From Asterias amurensis (Eukaryota; Echinodermata; Asteroidea; Forcipulatida; Asteriidae), in the NCBI RefSeq assembly GCF_032118995.1, contig NC_092666.1, positions 14,024,501 to 14,088,500 of the forward strand: a stretch of 64,000 nucleotides of DNA. The letters are read 5' to 3'. The position numbers and the translations under genes were made by a program. The notes under the pieces are model-generated. The model ran no database searches and was not told the DNA's origin. It was given only the letters and a program-made list of their open reading frames with translations. Positions 1 to 10,126 of this stretch are shown here, in pieces (position 1 is the stretch's first letter; the number at the start of each line of letters is the position of its first letter).

Positions 1-175
1 GGGCTCTGACATTATTTTGATGGTCGACATGTCGTCTGCTCCCGACTGCGAGGGTGGTGTGGGTTTGATTGCTGAACGAATCACCAATTGGACTCACGAA
101 AAAAAAAAAAAAAAGTCTGCTAGATTTTCATGTAATCATTACATGGTGTTTATTCTATTTATTTTCTTATGTCAG

Positions 176-320
176 GGGGCCATGGCATAGCATCTTTTAG
201 TAATGCCTTAATGGTGGCTGATATGAACGGATGTGTCCAGATCTACAACGAGGATTTCACAACAACCTCTCAGCTTTATCCAACCCTTGATGGAAAGATA
301 GACAAAAAGAGTAGGAAAAA
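176..320 (+). CDS. TRIM copy 1, penultimate coding exon
   Basis: 145 nt, entered in phase 1 and left in phase 2; encodes the start of the propeller (GIASFSNALMVADMNGCVQ). The in-frame taa just after the exon lies inside the donor site gtaaaa, so a transcript that skips this splice would end here. Confidence 0.8.
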
Positions 321-2964
321 GTAAAACATATATTGTATTCAATTAATTGCGTTCTTTCAATATAATATTTTCATCCCCCTTAAATACTGTTTTTTTCTTC
401 GAAATCATTTCGTTCCCTTAAACAAAAGTCCTTCCCCCAAAATGCTAATTAATTTTGTTTTCCTCGAAATAAACTTTGCTCATTTGATTTCAGCCACGGC
501 CAAACAAACAAAGGCTCAGTTTGTGACTTTCTGTCTTAATTTCCAATCATCGACCAAGATTTGACTTTCTTAAAAAGTAATTATGTCCCACCTCAGATTG
601 ACGCAAGTTTCCACTATCAGCGGCTCGATCAGACTGGTTCCGGTAAACTAGGCAACCTTGGCAAGCGCCAATACCAGGACGGAAAAGCATATCAATTTAA
701 GTCTTTTGATCTTCTGTCGTGTATTGAATTTAATTGAATTGAAATTACATAAAATAATTCGTTCCTCAAAATAACAATTCGAAGGAACGAATGTGTATTT
801 TAGCGACTACCGATGCCTTTTTAATTTTCAGTTAATATCACGGGATCGCCGTACACTGTAAACAAATTGGGTAAAAAAAATGCCCAGCTGTTTACCCAAT
901 TAAGGGCGAATAGTGAACTCCTCCAACTTTTGGGCAAAATATTACCCATCAAAGTTAGGCACTCTGATTGCCAAATATTTTGTGTAACCAACAGTTGGGT
1001 AATTTTTTGTTTACCCATTTTCTGGGTATTTAATACATTATCAATAACCCACTTATTGGGCGAAGATTTTATTAATGATTTAACCCTTTTCTTTGTTATC
1101 CAACAAATGGTGATTGTATTTAACCCTTTGATTTACAGTTTCTTGTGTGATACGTCATACAACCAGGCGTAGAAAATATCATTTCCACGATGGCAAACGG
1201 TGGTGAGCTGTGACCTTCCAAGGCCTTGGCATCTCTCTCAAAATCGAGAGGGTGCTCAGTGGTTTGTAGATGCTTTGGAAGGTTAGTTTTCAACTAAATA
1301 CTGTTTGTTTCCTGTTCAGTTGTTGTACACAGTCGTGACAGTTGCAGCGCAAGCACACGCATACATGCCACAACCAGCGTTGCACATAATGGCATGATAA
1401 AACTGAAACTAAAAACTGAAACTAGTTCAACAGTAGTGTCACTTTGTTGCTCCCTCTGCAACCAACACGACTATGTACGACTGAATAGAAAACACAACTT
1501 CATGTTTTGTTCAAAACTAACCTTCAAATTTGATCTACAGAACTAAAACAGCCTGCTAATGTGTCTTTTTCTTTTCTTTGTATTGTTGATTTTCGGTGGG
1601 GTGTCAGGGTCCATATTGTTGCTTTTTAATTAAGTTAAACTTTCATTGTATTGTTTCAAGCAGAGTGAGCAGGGAGACGTTGATATCGAAGCTAAGGAAA
1701 CATAATTTCGAGGGAATGAAAATAAATAATTATTTTTTAACCATCGTATAATTTCTTTTGCAATTGTCTCTTTAGAGGATATATCAGGATGTCGGACGAG
1801 ATGCCTTGGGCAATTTTCTATCAACACACGTGCATTTGTGTCGAATTATTTTAGCGACTACCGGTGCCGTTCTAATTTTCAAGTCACCTGGAAGTGGTAT
1901 TTTGTCAAAATAAAGCTTTTTTGTTTCAAAACGTACAAACTCACGACTAGGACTTGAATGTACTTGCACGTACGTGTGTTCGATGTTCGATCGAGGCAAA
2001 GTCTTCCTCGATTGACGTCACAAAAGGGGTAGGCGGAGTCACCCCCTACACAACTTTATTTAATTTTTTAAACATATAAATCGTGACAAACAATTACTCA
2101 AAAAATTATTTTATTGTTCAGGAACATACTCTAATTTTTGAAAGAAAAAATCTATTTCCAGGTGCCTTTCAATTAATATTACGAGATCGCCGTAAACTAA
2201 AACAGCCTGCTAATGTGTCTTTTTCTTTGCTTTGTATTGTTGATTTTCGGTGGGGGTGTCAGGGTCCACGCTGTTGCTTTTTAATTAAATTAAACTTTCA
2301 TTGTATTGTTTCAAGCAGAGTGAGATGAGAGACGTTAATATCGAAGCTAAGGAAACATAATTTCGACGGAATGAAATAATTAATTAATTTTCAACCATCG
2401 TATAATTTCTTTTGTAATTGTCTCTTTAGAGGAGATTCCAAGATGTTGGACGAGATGCCCCGGGCAATTTTCAATCAATACACGTGCATTTGTGTGAAGA
2501 AAGACGGTACTATTCTGGTAGGACATTCCAAGGAGAACGTGATAACCTTAATACACCGTCCTGCTGGTAAGCCAATACACACTACCCGGATATCACTGCC
2601 GAAGTCACCGTGGTTCTTGGCCACTGACTGCAATGACAGAGTGGTTGTCAGTGGCTTTGACGATAACCAAGTTATTGTTATCGATGACCAAGGTGCTACC
2701 CTAGTCACCATCAAACCCACCATGAATGGTCAGCCTGTCAAGTACTGTAGTGGCGTATGCTGCGACGGCTCCGATATCTACGTTGCAATTTTCAATGTTG
2801 CCACTGATTCTGGTCATATTCATCGTTATGATGGTGATGGGAAGTTCATCTCCTGTATTATTCAGGGTCTGTGCTTTCCAATGGGAATCACATTCACGGA
2901 AGATGGTCGACATCACTTGGCAGTAGCAGGCGTAAACGATTTGAACATTTACCAAAAGGTATAA
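176..2964 (+). CDS. TRIM-type RING/B-box/NHL gene, copy 1, 3' part only
   Basis: Last two coding exons of a gene whose RING, B-box and coiled-coil exon lies left of the window. Exons: 176-320 (after tttcttatgtcag; donor gtaaaa at 321) and 2430-2964 (after ttgtctctttag; stop TAA 2962-2964). The frame runs through the junction in phase 2, exactly as in copy 2. The visible part gives about 225 residues of an NHL-like beta-propeller tail with repeated motifs such as IVIDDQGATLVTIKP and HIHRYDGDGKFISC. TRIM proteins of this layout are usually ubiquitin ligases, with the propeller binding substrate or RNA; that role is inferred from the family. Both exons are open and about 90 percent identical to copy 2, so the copy looks functional. 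The intron between them (321-2429) is almost twice as long as in copy 2 because of a tandem duplication and at least two insertions. Confidence 0.85.
494..662 (+). pseudogene. Intronic copy of a coiled-coil exon fragment (TRIM copy 1)
   Basis: About 160 bp near-identical to 9776-9932 inside the large exon of copy 2 (the stretch encoding FPIIDQDLSFLKSN onward). It follows a good acceptor (catttgatttcag). Here the frame has a stop where copy 2's matching fragment reads SLFPII. The same fragment lies in the same intron of copy 2 (11227-11386), so it arose before the gene was duplicated. Either a decayed alternative exon or the remains of an earlier internal duplication. Confidence 0.7.
854..1142. 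repeat. MITE-like insertion with CACTGTAAA ends
   Basis: Present in TRIM copy 1 and absent at the matching point of copy 2 (near 11573). Starts cactgtaaac and has the inverse, tttacagt, near 1136. The interior is full of ttgggtaa and its inverse ttaccca, so it can fold on itself. The 101-codon frame across it is an accident of this repeat. Confidence 0.55.
1277..1527. repeat. Insertion bounded by inverted GAAGGTTAGTTTT
   Basis: gaaggttagtttt at 1277 is matched by its inverse aaaactaaccttc at 1514. The stretch is absent from copy 2. It lies next to the CACTGTAAA element, and the two together fill 854-1540. No target duplication is clear. Confidence 0.4.
1776..1854 (+). pseudogene. Truncated duplicate of the last TRIM exon (decoy exon)
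   Basis: The acceptor ctctttag and the first 19 or so codons of the last exon (MSDEMPWAIFYQHTCICV) are duplicated 654 bp upstream of the intact exon, then run into TAG at 1852-1854. It comes from a tandem duplication of about 0.4 kb of intron plus exon start (units about 800-1850 and 1851-2450, before insertions). If spliced, it would give a TRIM protein lacking most of the propeller. Confidence 0.65.
1883..2166. repeat. MITE with GTCACCTGGAA ends in TRIM copy 1
   Basis: Left end gtcacctggaagtgg, right end ctatttccaggtgcc (imperfect inverse). Flanked by tttcaa on both sides (1877-1882, 2167-2172), and the uninterrupted site ttttcaattaat exists in copy 2 near 11553. The interior holds a CG-rich stretch around 2010. 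Confidence 0.6.
2430..2964 (+). CDS. TRIM copy 1, last coding exon
   Basis: 535 nt including the stop; 177 residues of propeller blades (GDSKMLDEMP onward, ending NIYQKV). It lacks the RING and B-box cysteine pattern, as expected for the C-terminal domain. Nearly all differences from copy 2 keep the frame. Confidence 0.85.
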
Positions 2965-3332
2965 TTCTGTCCACTTCGTTACCTAACCAGTCGGCAGGCG
3001 TTGTTTTTGTTTTAAGCTGTTTCGGATATAAATATAGCAGGAACACACTTTTTTTCGTCGAGATTATTGAAAAAGGGGTTTTCGGCAACACTGTAGCCAT
3101 TTATTTATTGTTTTCATAGAGATAACCCTTTTACTAAGGGGGTTTCGGCCTTATTTTGTTGCCCAGGTTTTGTAGTTTATGTTTTAATGGACTTTGAAGT
3201 ATTTTTTACATTAATGTAACTATGTTCACACAACGGATTAAGCTCAAATGTTCACTTGTTTGTTTCAGTTTGTAAAATGCTTTTATAAGTACTTTATAGT
3301 TATTGCCTAGGTTTTGTAGTTTTTGTTTTTAA
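2965..3332 (+). other. 3' flank of TRIM copy 1
   Basis: Matches 12344-13329 downstream of copy 2 except for about 500 bp found only there. No clear polyadenylation signal was picked out and no gene seen. Confidence 0.5.
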
Positions 3333-3700
3333 AGGCAGTTGACACTATTGGTAATTTGTTACTCAAAATAATTTTTAGCATAAAACCTTACTTGGTAACG
3401 ATTAAAGGAAAGAAGTTGATATTATAAAACATTGTGAGAAACGGCTTCCTCTGAAGTGACATAGTTTTCAAGAAAGAAGATATTTCGCGAATTTGATTTC
3501 GAGACCTCAGATTTAGAATTTGAGGTCCCGAAATCAACCATCAGGAGCACACAACTTCGTGTGACAAGGTTTTTTTTTCTTCATTACAATCTCGCAATTT
3601 TGACGACCAACATTGAGCTCAAATTTTCACAGGTTTGTTATTTTATGCATAGCGATACACTAAGTGAGAAGACTGGCTTTACCAATAGTGTCCAGTGTCT
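3333..3700 (+). repeat. MITE-A copy (in TRIM copy 1 flank)
   Basis: TTAA at 3329-3332, left end aggcagttgacactattgg, centre with the gagacctcag/ctcaaattct palindrome, right end ccaatagtgtccagtgtct followed by TTAC. The matching copy at 13330 shows that it inserted before the 10.3-kb duplication. Confidence 0.85.
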
Positions 3701-3704
3701 TTAC

Positions 3705-4961
3705 ACGATTGTTATTAAAACACAACAGATTAAGCTAATGTTCACTTGTTTGTTACTTCATGCATTATTGTTGATCAATCAAAACATGACTGGAAAGCTC
3801 CAAGACAAACGGGCCAACAATACATCCTTTTCGCTTTTATACAACTCACACCTGTTATCTTCATGTAACTCCTTGTACAAATGGTGTACCCTCTTGTAAC
3901 AGCAGTTCTGCCGACTACCCCCGCCATATTAACTTACCCATGTGATGACCTATGTGATGACAATGAGAATACTTTAGAAAAGGATGTATACTTTCCAAGA
4001 TTTGGTGGCCCAACTCGGAAATTCTTTAATGGAGATTTCCCGCAATGAAACATGAATACTCACCGTGACTGTTATATAGTTCTACAAATCGTTGATGGCA
4101 GCCATAGTTACTGTTAATTTAACCCGAAAAGCAATGCATAGTCTTTAATAATTTGTTGTTAAAAAAATCATTGATCAGGTTTGTGCTTAAATGCAGTGCA
4201 AGTGGTGCGCGATTTTCGTTTGTGACTCGCCCTTCAAATAAGCAATTCTAAAATTCGATCGGATCGATATTTGTTTTCACCTAAATTGCCTTTTTGTGAT
4301 GCTTTTCAAAGGCATTTTGTTTTCTCTAAATCGTTTATAAAAAGGAAATCCTTACCAGAAAAATCTGGAAATGTTTGAGGGTGGTAATCATGTACAGAAA
4401 AAAGAAATTGCATCCGGGTCAGCCTAATATCAGTCAATGTAGCGCCCTCTGCTGTTGACTTTTATTTACAGAACGTCGCCAATAAGGCAAGTGTTCCTAG
4501 ATAGCCAAGTACTGTACGACGCAATGATACATTATGAACAAGTTTAACTTTAACAATTATGTTGTGTTTATCTGTTTACTTTTTAATGACATACATGCAG
4601 TTACTTGAGTTATAAGCTGATGACATTGCACATCTTTTAACAATTCTCGTCTGCAGATTAAACAATTTAACATTAAAATATAATATTTACATTTATTGTA
4701 TAACTATGTCACTTTGTAATTCGGTTTCACTTCATTATTTCAACAATGTTGTTTCAGGAAAATTGACTTAAATTGGATCTCAACAACAAAAACTAGCTCT
4801 ATAAAACAATTTTTAATTGAAATGGGAACTGCTGTACATGGTACATATGGCATGTATTCAAACCCCTAAAATGGCACAACCGTTACCCCCCCCCCCACCC
4901 CCCTAACACCCTTCAACAATTATTCACTGGAGAGCAGTAATCCACCTGGACTCCTTCTTAC
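3705..4961. other. Duplicated 3' flank, left copy
   Basis: Aligns with 13714-15235. No coding frame of note. Part of it (about 3800-4030) also resembles 26520-26770, so it includes a dispersed repeat. The sequence ttttaatgac at 4581-4590 is the empty site of the MITE-B insertion at 14540. Confidence 0.6.
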
Positions 4962-5036
4962 TGCGCCTTGAACACCCATCAGGGTGGATACGTGCGCATT
5001 ACAAATCTTATTATTATTGTTATTATTATAATTTCG
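4962..5036 (+). mobile_element. 3' tail of a non-LTR retroelement
   Basis: tgcgccttgaacaccc ... gtgcgcattacaaat followed by (tta)n. The gcgc-ttgaacacc / gtgcgc / (att)n ending recurs in the window (12730, 40540, 59510) and looks like a LINE or SINE 3' end. It is absent from the matching site in the second copy. Confidence 0.55.
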
Positions 5037-5727
5037 CAACCCACCCCAGCCCAGATCCTATGGAATTCCTTCTATATTAACATTATTACTAATAGATATG
5101 CCTGTCCATTGCTATGCCTGTCCATTGCTGTACATAATGTCACAAAAAGTTCCTACACTTTCAGAAATGTCTTTTCATTTGCCTTTCTAGATCGGTACTA
5201 AAACCACATCATTTCAGAGACTTTGTAAAAGTGTTTTACATTTTATACTAATACAGTGTTCGTACACTTTCAGCTGGCATTGTTAATATTGACATGATAT
5301 GTTATTCATTTGAGTGCATTTTTTAATATTCACGAGATGAAATCAAGCAATTAGTATTTTGAAAGAAAAATATCCTCATGTACATTCTAGTAATGGTACT
5401 AACATCAAAATAGTCCAGAAACTTGATTGAAGTGTTTTACCTTTTTATGCACCCATCATACAGTGAGCAGCACTGGACACTAAGCAAAATTGCAAACTTT
5501 GCACGGTGGGGGTACAATCAAGTGAGGTGTGGGGTGACACCATGTACATAAATCTCTTAAGTGGTCTGATATTAATCTTTTATGAGAATGTAGCCCGTAA
5601 CAATTAATTTAGTTAGCTTCCGTGTGTATTTGGCTGTTGTCTGTACACTTTCAGTAACTTGTAAACTTGTGTTTATAAAGTGTATTTATTGCCTAATTTG
5701 TAGTTTTTGTTTAGTATTTAGGGGCTA
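5037..5727. other. Intergenic; PSENEN-3'UTR-like scrap then nothing
   Basis: 5040-5072 resembles the minisatellite derived from the PSENEN end (cccagatcctatggaattcc), suggesting that the duplication reached into PSENEN 3' sequence. The rest shows nothing I recognise. Confidence 0.4.
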
Positions 5728-6033
5728 AGGGCACTGGACACCTTAGGAATTTGTCAATATTGGTCGTCGAAGTTGCGAGAGAATAATGGAAGAATAAACA
5801 CCCTTGTCACACAGAATGTGTGCTTTCAGATGCCTTGAATTCGAGACCTCAGCTGAGGTCTCGAAATCAATTCAATTTCTTTTAGTGAGAAATTACTTCT
5901 TTCTCAAAAACTTCATTACTTCAGAGGGAGCCACCATTTCTCACAATGTTTTATACTATCAACAGCTCTCCATTACTCGTTACCAAGTAGGTTTTTATGC
6001 TAACAATTACTTCAAGTATAGCGCTTGGTGCCT
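5728..6033 (-). repeat. MITE-A copy
   Basis: Reverse orientation; starts ggcactggacacc after taag, ends gcttggtgcc + TTAA at 6034. Somewhat short (about 306 bp); the central palindrome gagacctcagctgaggtctc is present. Confidence 0.75.
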
Positions 6034-6151
6034 TTAACATTATAAACAATTTTGTTTACATTATTATGACTACTCAAATATCGGATGAATTGAAATGTTG
6101 GCTGTAAATTATGTTGTCATTACACTCTCAATGACTCCGGTCAGAATAGAC

Positions 6152-6297
6152 CTGCCGTCGATTTCACCAAACTCTTCCTAACTTAGGATTAATCTATACG
6201 TAGGACGCACTGAACCCATCCTAAGTTAGGACGGGTTACTCGTCCTAACTCGAGTTAGGATTAATCCTAGCGTTTCGTGAAATCGGCTGCTTGATCC
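6152..6297. repeat. Short inverted-repeat element (gatttcacgaaa type)
   Basis: Left gatttcaccaaac and right gtttcgtgaaatc are inverse. The inside carries several taggattaatcc/cctaactt palindromes. About 146 bp; transposon class not identified. Confidence 0.55.
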
Positions 6298-7950
6298 GGA
6301 TCCCGTGATGGGGACTGACCCATTTTTGTGTCAGCTATGACCCGGAACACGTGCCAAGTGATCCTTGAATGGGTGAAACTAACGCAGAATCCGAGTTGTA
6401 AACATGTTCCGGATTAACCTGACATGTAAATGTGTCCGTACACACATAATCCGGGTAAATCCTAATCCGGGTGATTAGAGTTTCTGTAAACGAGTATCAA
6501 ATGTGTATAACGTTTAGCAAAGTAATAAAATGTGTACTCTATGTATCCTGTCAATCGATGGTGCTTACTTAAAGACATCTCTATATATTGTTAACGCCCT
6601 TAAAAAAAAACTTTAAAAAAAACTTGACTGTTCCAGGTATAAAACAAAAATTGAGTGAGATCTCAACAAATACCCACCAAGTGGCATTATTTATTAGCAG
6701 AAATATTTATTTGGGGTCAAGCGCAAGCTAAGACATTACTAATTAGGGAGACTACTTAATTATCGAACCATTAATTTGAGTGTTTTCTATCCAATGAGGG
6801 TAAAAGACTGGAGCGAGGCATCTGGGAGGTGGGGGGGGGGGTTGCCAAACTTTAATCACTGATCACGCATAAAAATATGTTCCCCTTAGCGCCAACGAAT
6901 ACAAGCGGTCAGTCTCTACCAAGCTCGCCATTCTGGGAGTCAAAGGCCGAAACCAGATATCTTAACATGCGTGCTTAATTTACATACATTGTAAAGAATT
7001 GATTCCCATCACAACCAAGAGTTGATGTGGTGATCACGTGAGGTGAACCGGGTCAATGCAGTCCTACTGTTTGATACTCGTCTGCTCATTACAGACGACC
7101 TGTAACGACTATTACCCCAGAAATATCGGCTAGTGGCCATAACTTACCAAACAAATTGAAGCCATTTCCACAACCATTTATTAGGGAGGGACCAGTTGAG
7201 ATGATGGGTGTTCCTTTTTTTCAATTGGGGTTGGGGGCACCTTTGATCTACATGGATGCACTACCTTTAGTACTGCATAGAAAGCACAAACATCAAATGC
7301 GTACTGAGTGAAGCCAATTTTCAAAAGCAGCATATGTTTCAGTAACCTATAATGTATACATAGGGTAAAGACCTCCATTTCTAAATAGCACTGTCAAGGG
7401 CAATTATTAAGAGTAACATCAGCAGAATCACCAAGACAACTTTGAACAGGTACGTTGGTAATGTTGCGATTGCAATATTATGAGAACACTTTGAACCTGG
7501 GAGTGACTTCAACGGCGATATCAGCTCTATAGCTAACAATGCATTAACGTTTACACTACAAATCCACAAGCAAATTGGTAAACAACTGTGGCTGATTTTG
7601 TCAGAACAAAACCAGTCCGTTGAACATTCTCAAGTAGACTGCCTTATCAGTCACAGTTAATACAGTTAATATTAAACCATGGAGGTAGACTAACCTAAGT
7701 CGTTAATGTTTGCCGTAATAAGCATCTCACATGCAACTTTCGTGATGCTGCTTTTGTCTCAGGGAGACGACATTCTCGCGGGGGAAATTGCTCTCGCACG
7801 AGACTGCTGGAGGCGAGTCGAAACAGCAGTAGTCTCACGGCCAAGTAGTCACGATATTACCATCACGTCACGAAATTCGCCGGGAGAGTAGGTACGCGAC
7901 AAACTTTACGACTTGTCCACAAGTCTATTTTTCAAAAAGAGCTACGTGCA
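6298..7950. other. Intergenic, no gene seen
   Basis: Contains a repeat-like patch with aatccgggt motifs (6340-6480) and a poly-G run (6832-6841). No frame with support on either strand. The small hydrophobic minus-strand frame at 7381-7569 has no recognisable family. Confidence 0.5.
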
Positions 7951-8084
7951 GATAGTGTTCTCACCTCTCACCTCTACACAACGGCTACGCCCACTGGATG
8001 GGACCTTCTACCAGACTCTTTACACTAACCGTTGTAGGGTTGCAGCCATTTTCCCTCCTAAAGACTATTGCTCGCTCTGGTATG
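7951..8084 (+). promoter_or_regulatory. Possible promoter and 5'UTR exon of TRIM copy 2
   Basis: The coding exon of copy 2 begins right after an acceptor (8848), so a noncoding first exon must lie upstream. The best donor nearby is tatg|gtaagt at 8085. Upstream of it is CpG-bearing unique sequence. The exon start is not visible; this is inference. Confidence 0.35.
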
Positions 8085-8485
8085 GTAAGTCTTTGGCTTG
8101 AAATTTATAATATATTGATACCGTGGTAATAATAGTTGGGGACGTTAGAAGATGCTTATTTGCGTCAAGACTGCAATTTTTACAAAAAAAAAAAATCGTT
8201 CATCGTAGCCGACTGACGCTCTTGGCCCCGGGTGGGCCATGGCAACAGCTGTCGACTAACTGACCCTAAAACAATTCCGTTAAGCCCATTTCTAGCGATG
8301 GATGGTGACTTACTGGCCTGTTTAAGTGTACTCTGTATAGATCATGTGATTTTTGCGTTCTTTGTCTTATTATGGAGACGCGTTTCATTATTTACAACTT
8401 TGACTCCATTGTTATTGTTTACTCAACGGATATAGACGTTGAAGATGAAAATATTATGGCAGTTGAACTTCCAAACTGTGCAGTC

Positions 8486-8486
<1 letters not shown>

Positions 8487-8518
<32 letters not shown>
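8487..8518. repeat. Poly-T tract
   Basis: About 32 consecutive T in the first intron of TRIM copy 2. Confidence 0.9.
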
Positions 8519-8521
<3 letters not shown>

Positions 8522-8848
8522 TTTGGGTGTATGCCTAACTACATGTATAGTTTCATCTATAGCGCGAAAAGGACACTCCCGGGTCAGTAGACCCACTGAC
8601 CCTAATTCTGGATCTTAGGGGGTTCGACCCGTTCCAGGTCAGTCTAACATGGAGAGTGGTTTTAAGTGTAAGCTTAACTGTGATTCTGTCATTTGGACAC
8701 ATCCATAATCATGTTGACACAGACTATTTGTGAAAACTGACCCGGGATGAGTCGGCCACCACGAGATCAAAATCGGGGTCAAATGTTCATCTTTTTCTTT
8801 GGTTGCTAAATCTAATTTCTAATTTGTTTTATTTGTATTTTCTACTAG

Positions 8849-10126
8849 GTAAAATGGCGAGTGCATCTGCGGTACTCAAGGAAATTGGTCAAGACTTTTT
8901 GGAATGTGGTATTTGTTTTGAACGGTACACAAATCCCAAAATCCTCAGTTGCGTTCACAGCTTCTGTGAAAAATGTTTGGTTCAATACTATGGCAACGAT
9001 GTTGTAAAAACTTGTCCAGTGTGTCGGCAAGAGACACGACTACCAGTGCCAGGGGGCATCAGTGGCCTCAAGACCAATGGGTTCATAATAACATTGAGGG
9101 AAAAAGTCGAGCTCCAGGAGAAGGTTGCCAAACTATCAGACAAAGCACGACGAACATGTGAATTATGTACTGAGAACGAGTTTACACATCATTGTTTAAA
9201 CTGCTCTCAGAATATCTGCCAGGGCTGCATGAACATTCACAAGCGAAGCAAATTTTCTGCTGATCACAAAGTTGGAACCTTGGAAGATATTCGCGAGGGA
9301 AAGGTTACCCTACCAGAGGTACAGAAGGAGTATACATGTAACACGCACAAGGGTGAGATCAATCGATTCTACTGTGAGACATGTCATGTCTTGATTTGTC
9401 ACGTTTGCGCTGTTTATAACCATTGCAAACCCGAGCATCAGTACATTGATTGCGCATCAGCTTCTTCCAAATATAAGAGGGGTTTTAAAGTACTATTTCC
9501 CACCATTACCAATGAAATCAAACATGTTAAAGAATGTTTAGATCTTGCATGCAAAGCTCAGCAACAATTTGAAAGGAAAGTTACACAAACAGTGCAAGAG
9601 GTGAAGAAGGGAGCAGATTGGGCGAGGGACAAAGTGAAAGCCGAAGAAGACCGAATTCTTAAAGAGATCCGGGTCCTAAAGGAGGATCGCAGCACAGCAT
9701 TTGACGAACAAATAAAAACAATAAAATCTTTGCTTCACAGGAAGCAAGATACACTGACCATCGCAAGAGATGTCACAAACAAAGGCTCAGATAGTGACTT
9801 TCTGTCTTTATTTCCAATCATCGACCAAGATTTGTCTTTCTTAAAAAGTAATAAAGTCCCACCTCAGATTGACGCATGTTTCCACTATCAGCGGCTCGAT
9901 CAGACTGGTTCCATTAAACTAGGCAACCTGGAGATCGGAACTAAGTGGGAGCTGCATCGTGAAGTCAGTCGGCATTGGACGAAGAGGGAGTTGTTTTGTG
10001 ATATAGCAACTCTGCCAGGTGACAGACTTGCAGTAACTACCGCCATCACCCCACTTTCACATTATGGAAAATTGTTTATCTGCAGGACTGATGGTGAACA
10101 TGAGAAAACTATTCCAATGAAGGGAT
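8849..10126 (+). CDS. TRIM copy 2, large exon (RING, B-boxes, coiled coil)
   Basis: Acceptor ttttctactag at 8848, donor gtaagt at 10127; leaves in phase 1. Encodes residues 1-424. The 3' third (9776-9932) is the source of, or sister to, the intronic fragments at 494 and 11227. Confidence 0.9.

Noticed and set aside
867-1172. 101-codon hydrophobic plus frame
   Set aside because: It lies inside the ttgggtaa/ttaccca inverted-repeat insertion and has no acceptor or donor.
7381-7569. 62-codon hydrophobic minus frame
   Set aside because: Single short frame, no family, no splice context.
8803-8853. Upstream in-frame ATG for TRIM copy 2
   Set aside because: The region is the pyrimidine-rich tail of an intron ending tctactag at 8848. 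MASASAVLK after it is the sensible start.
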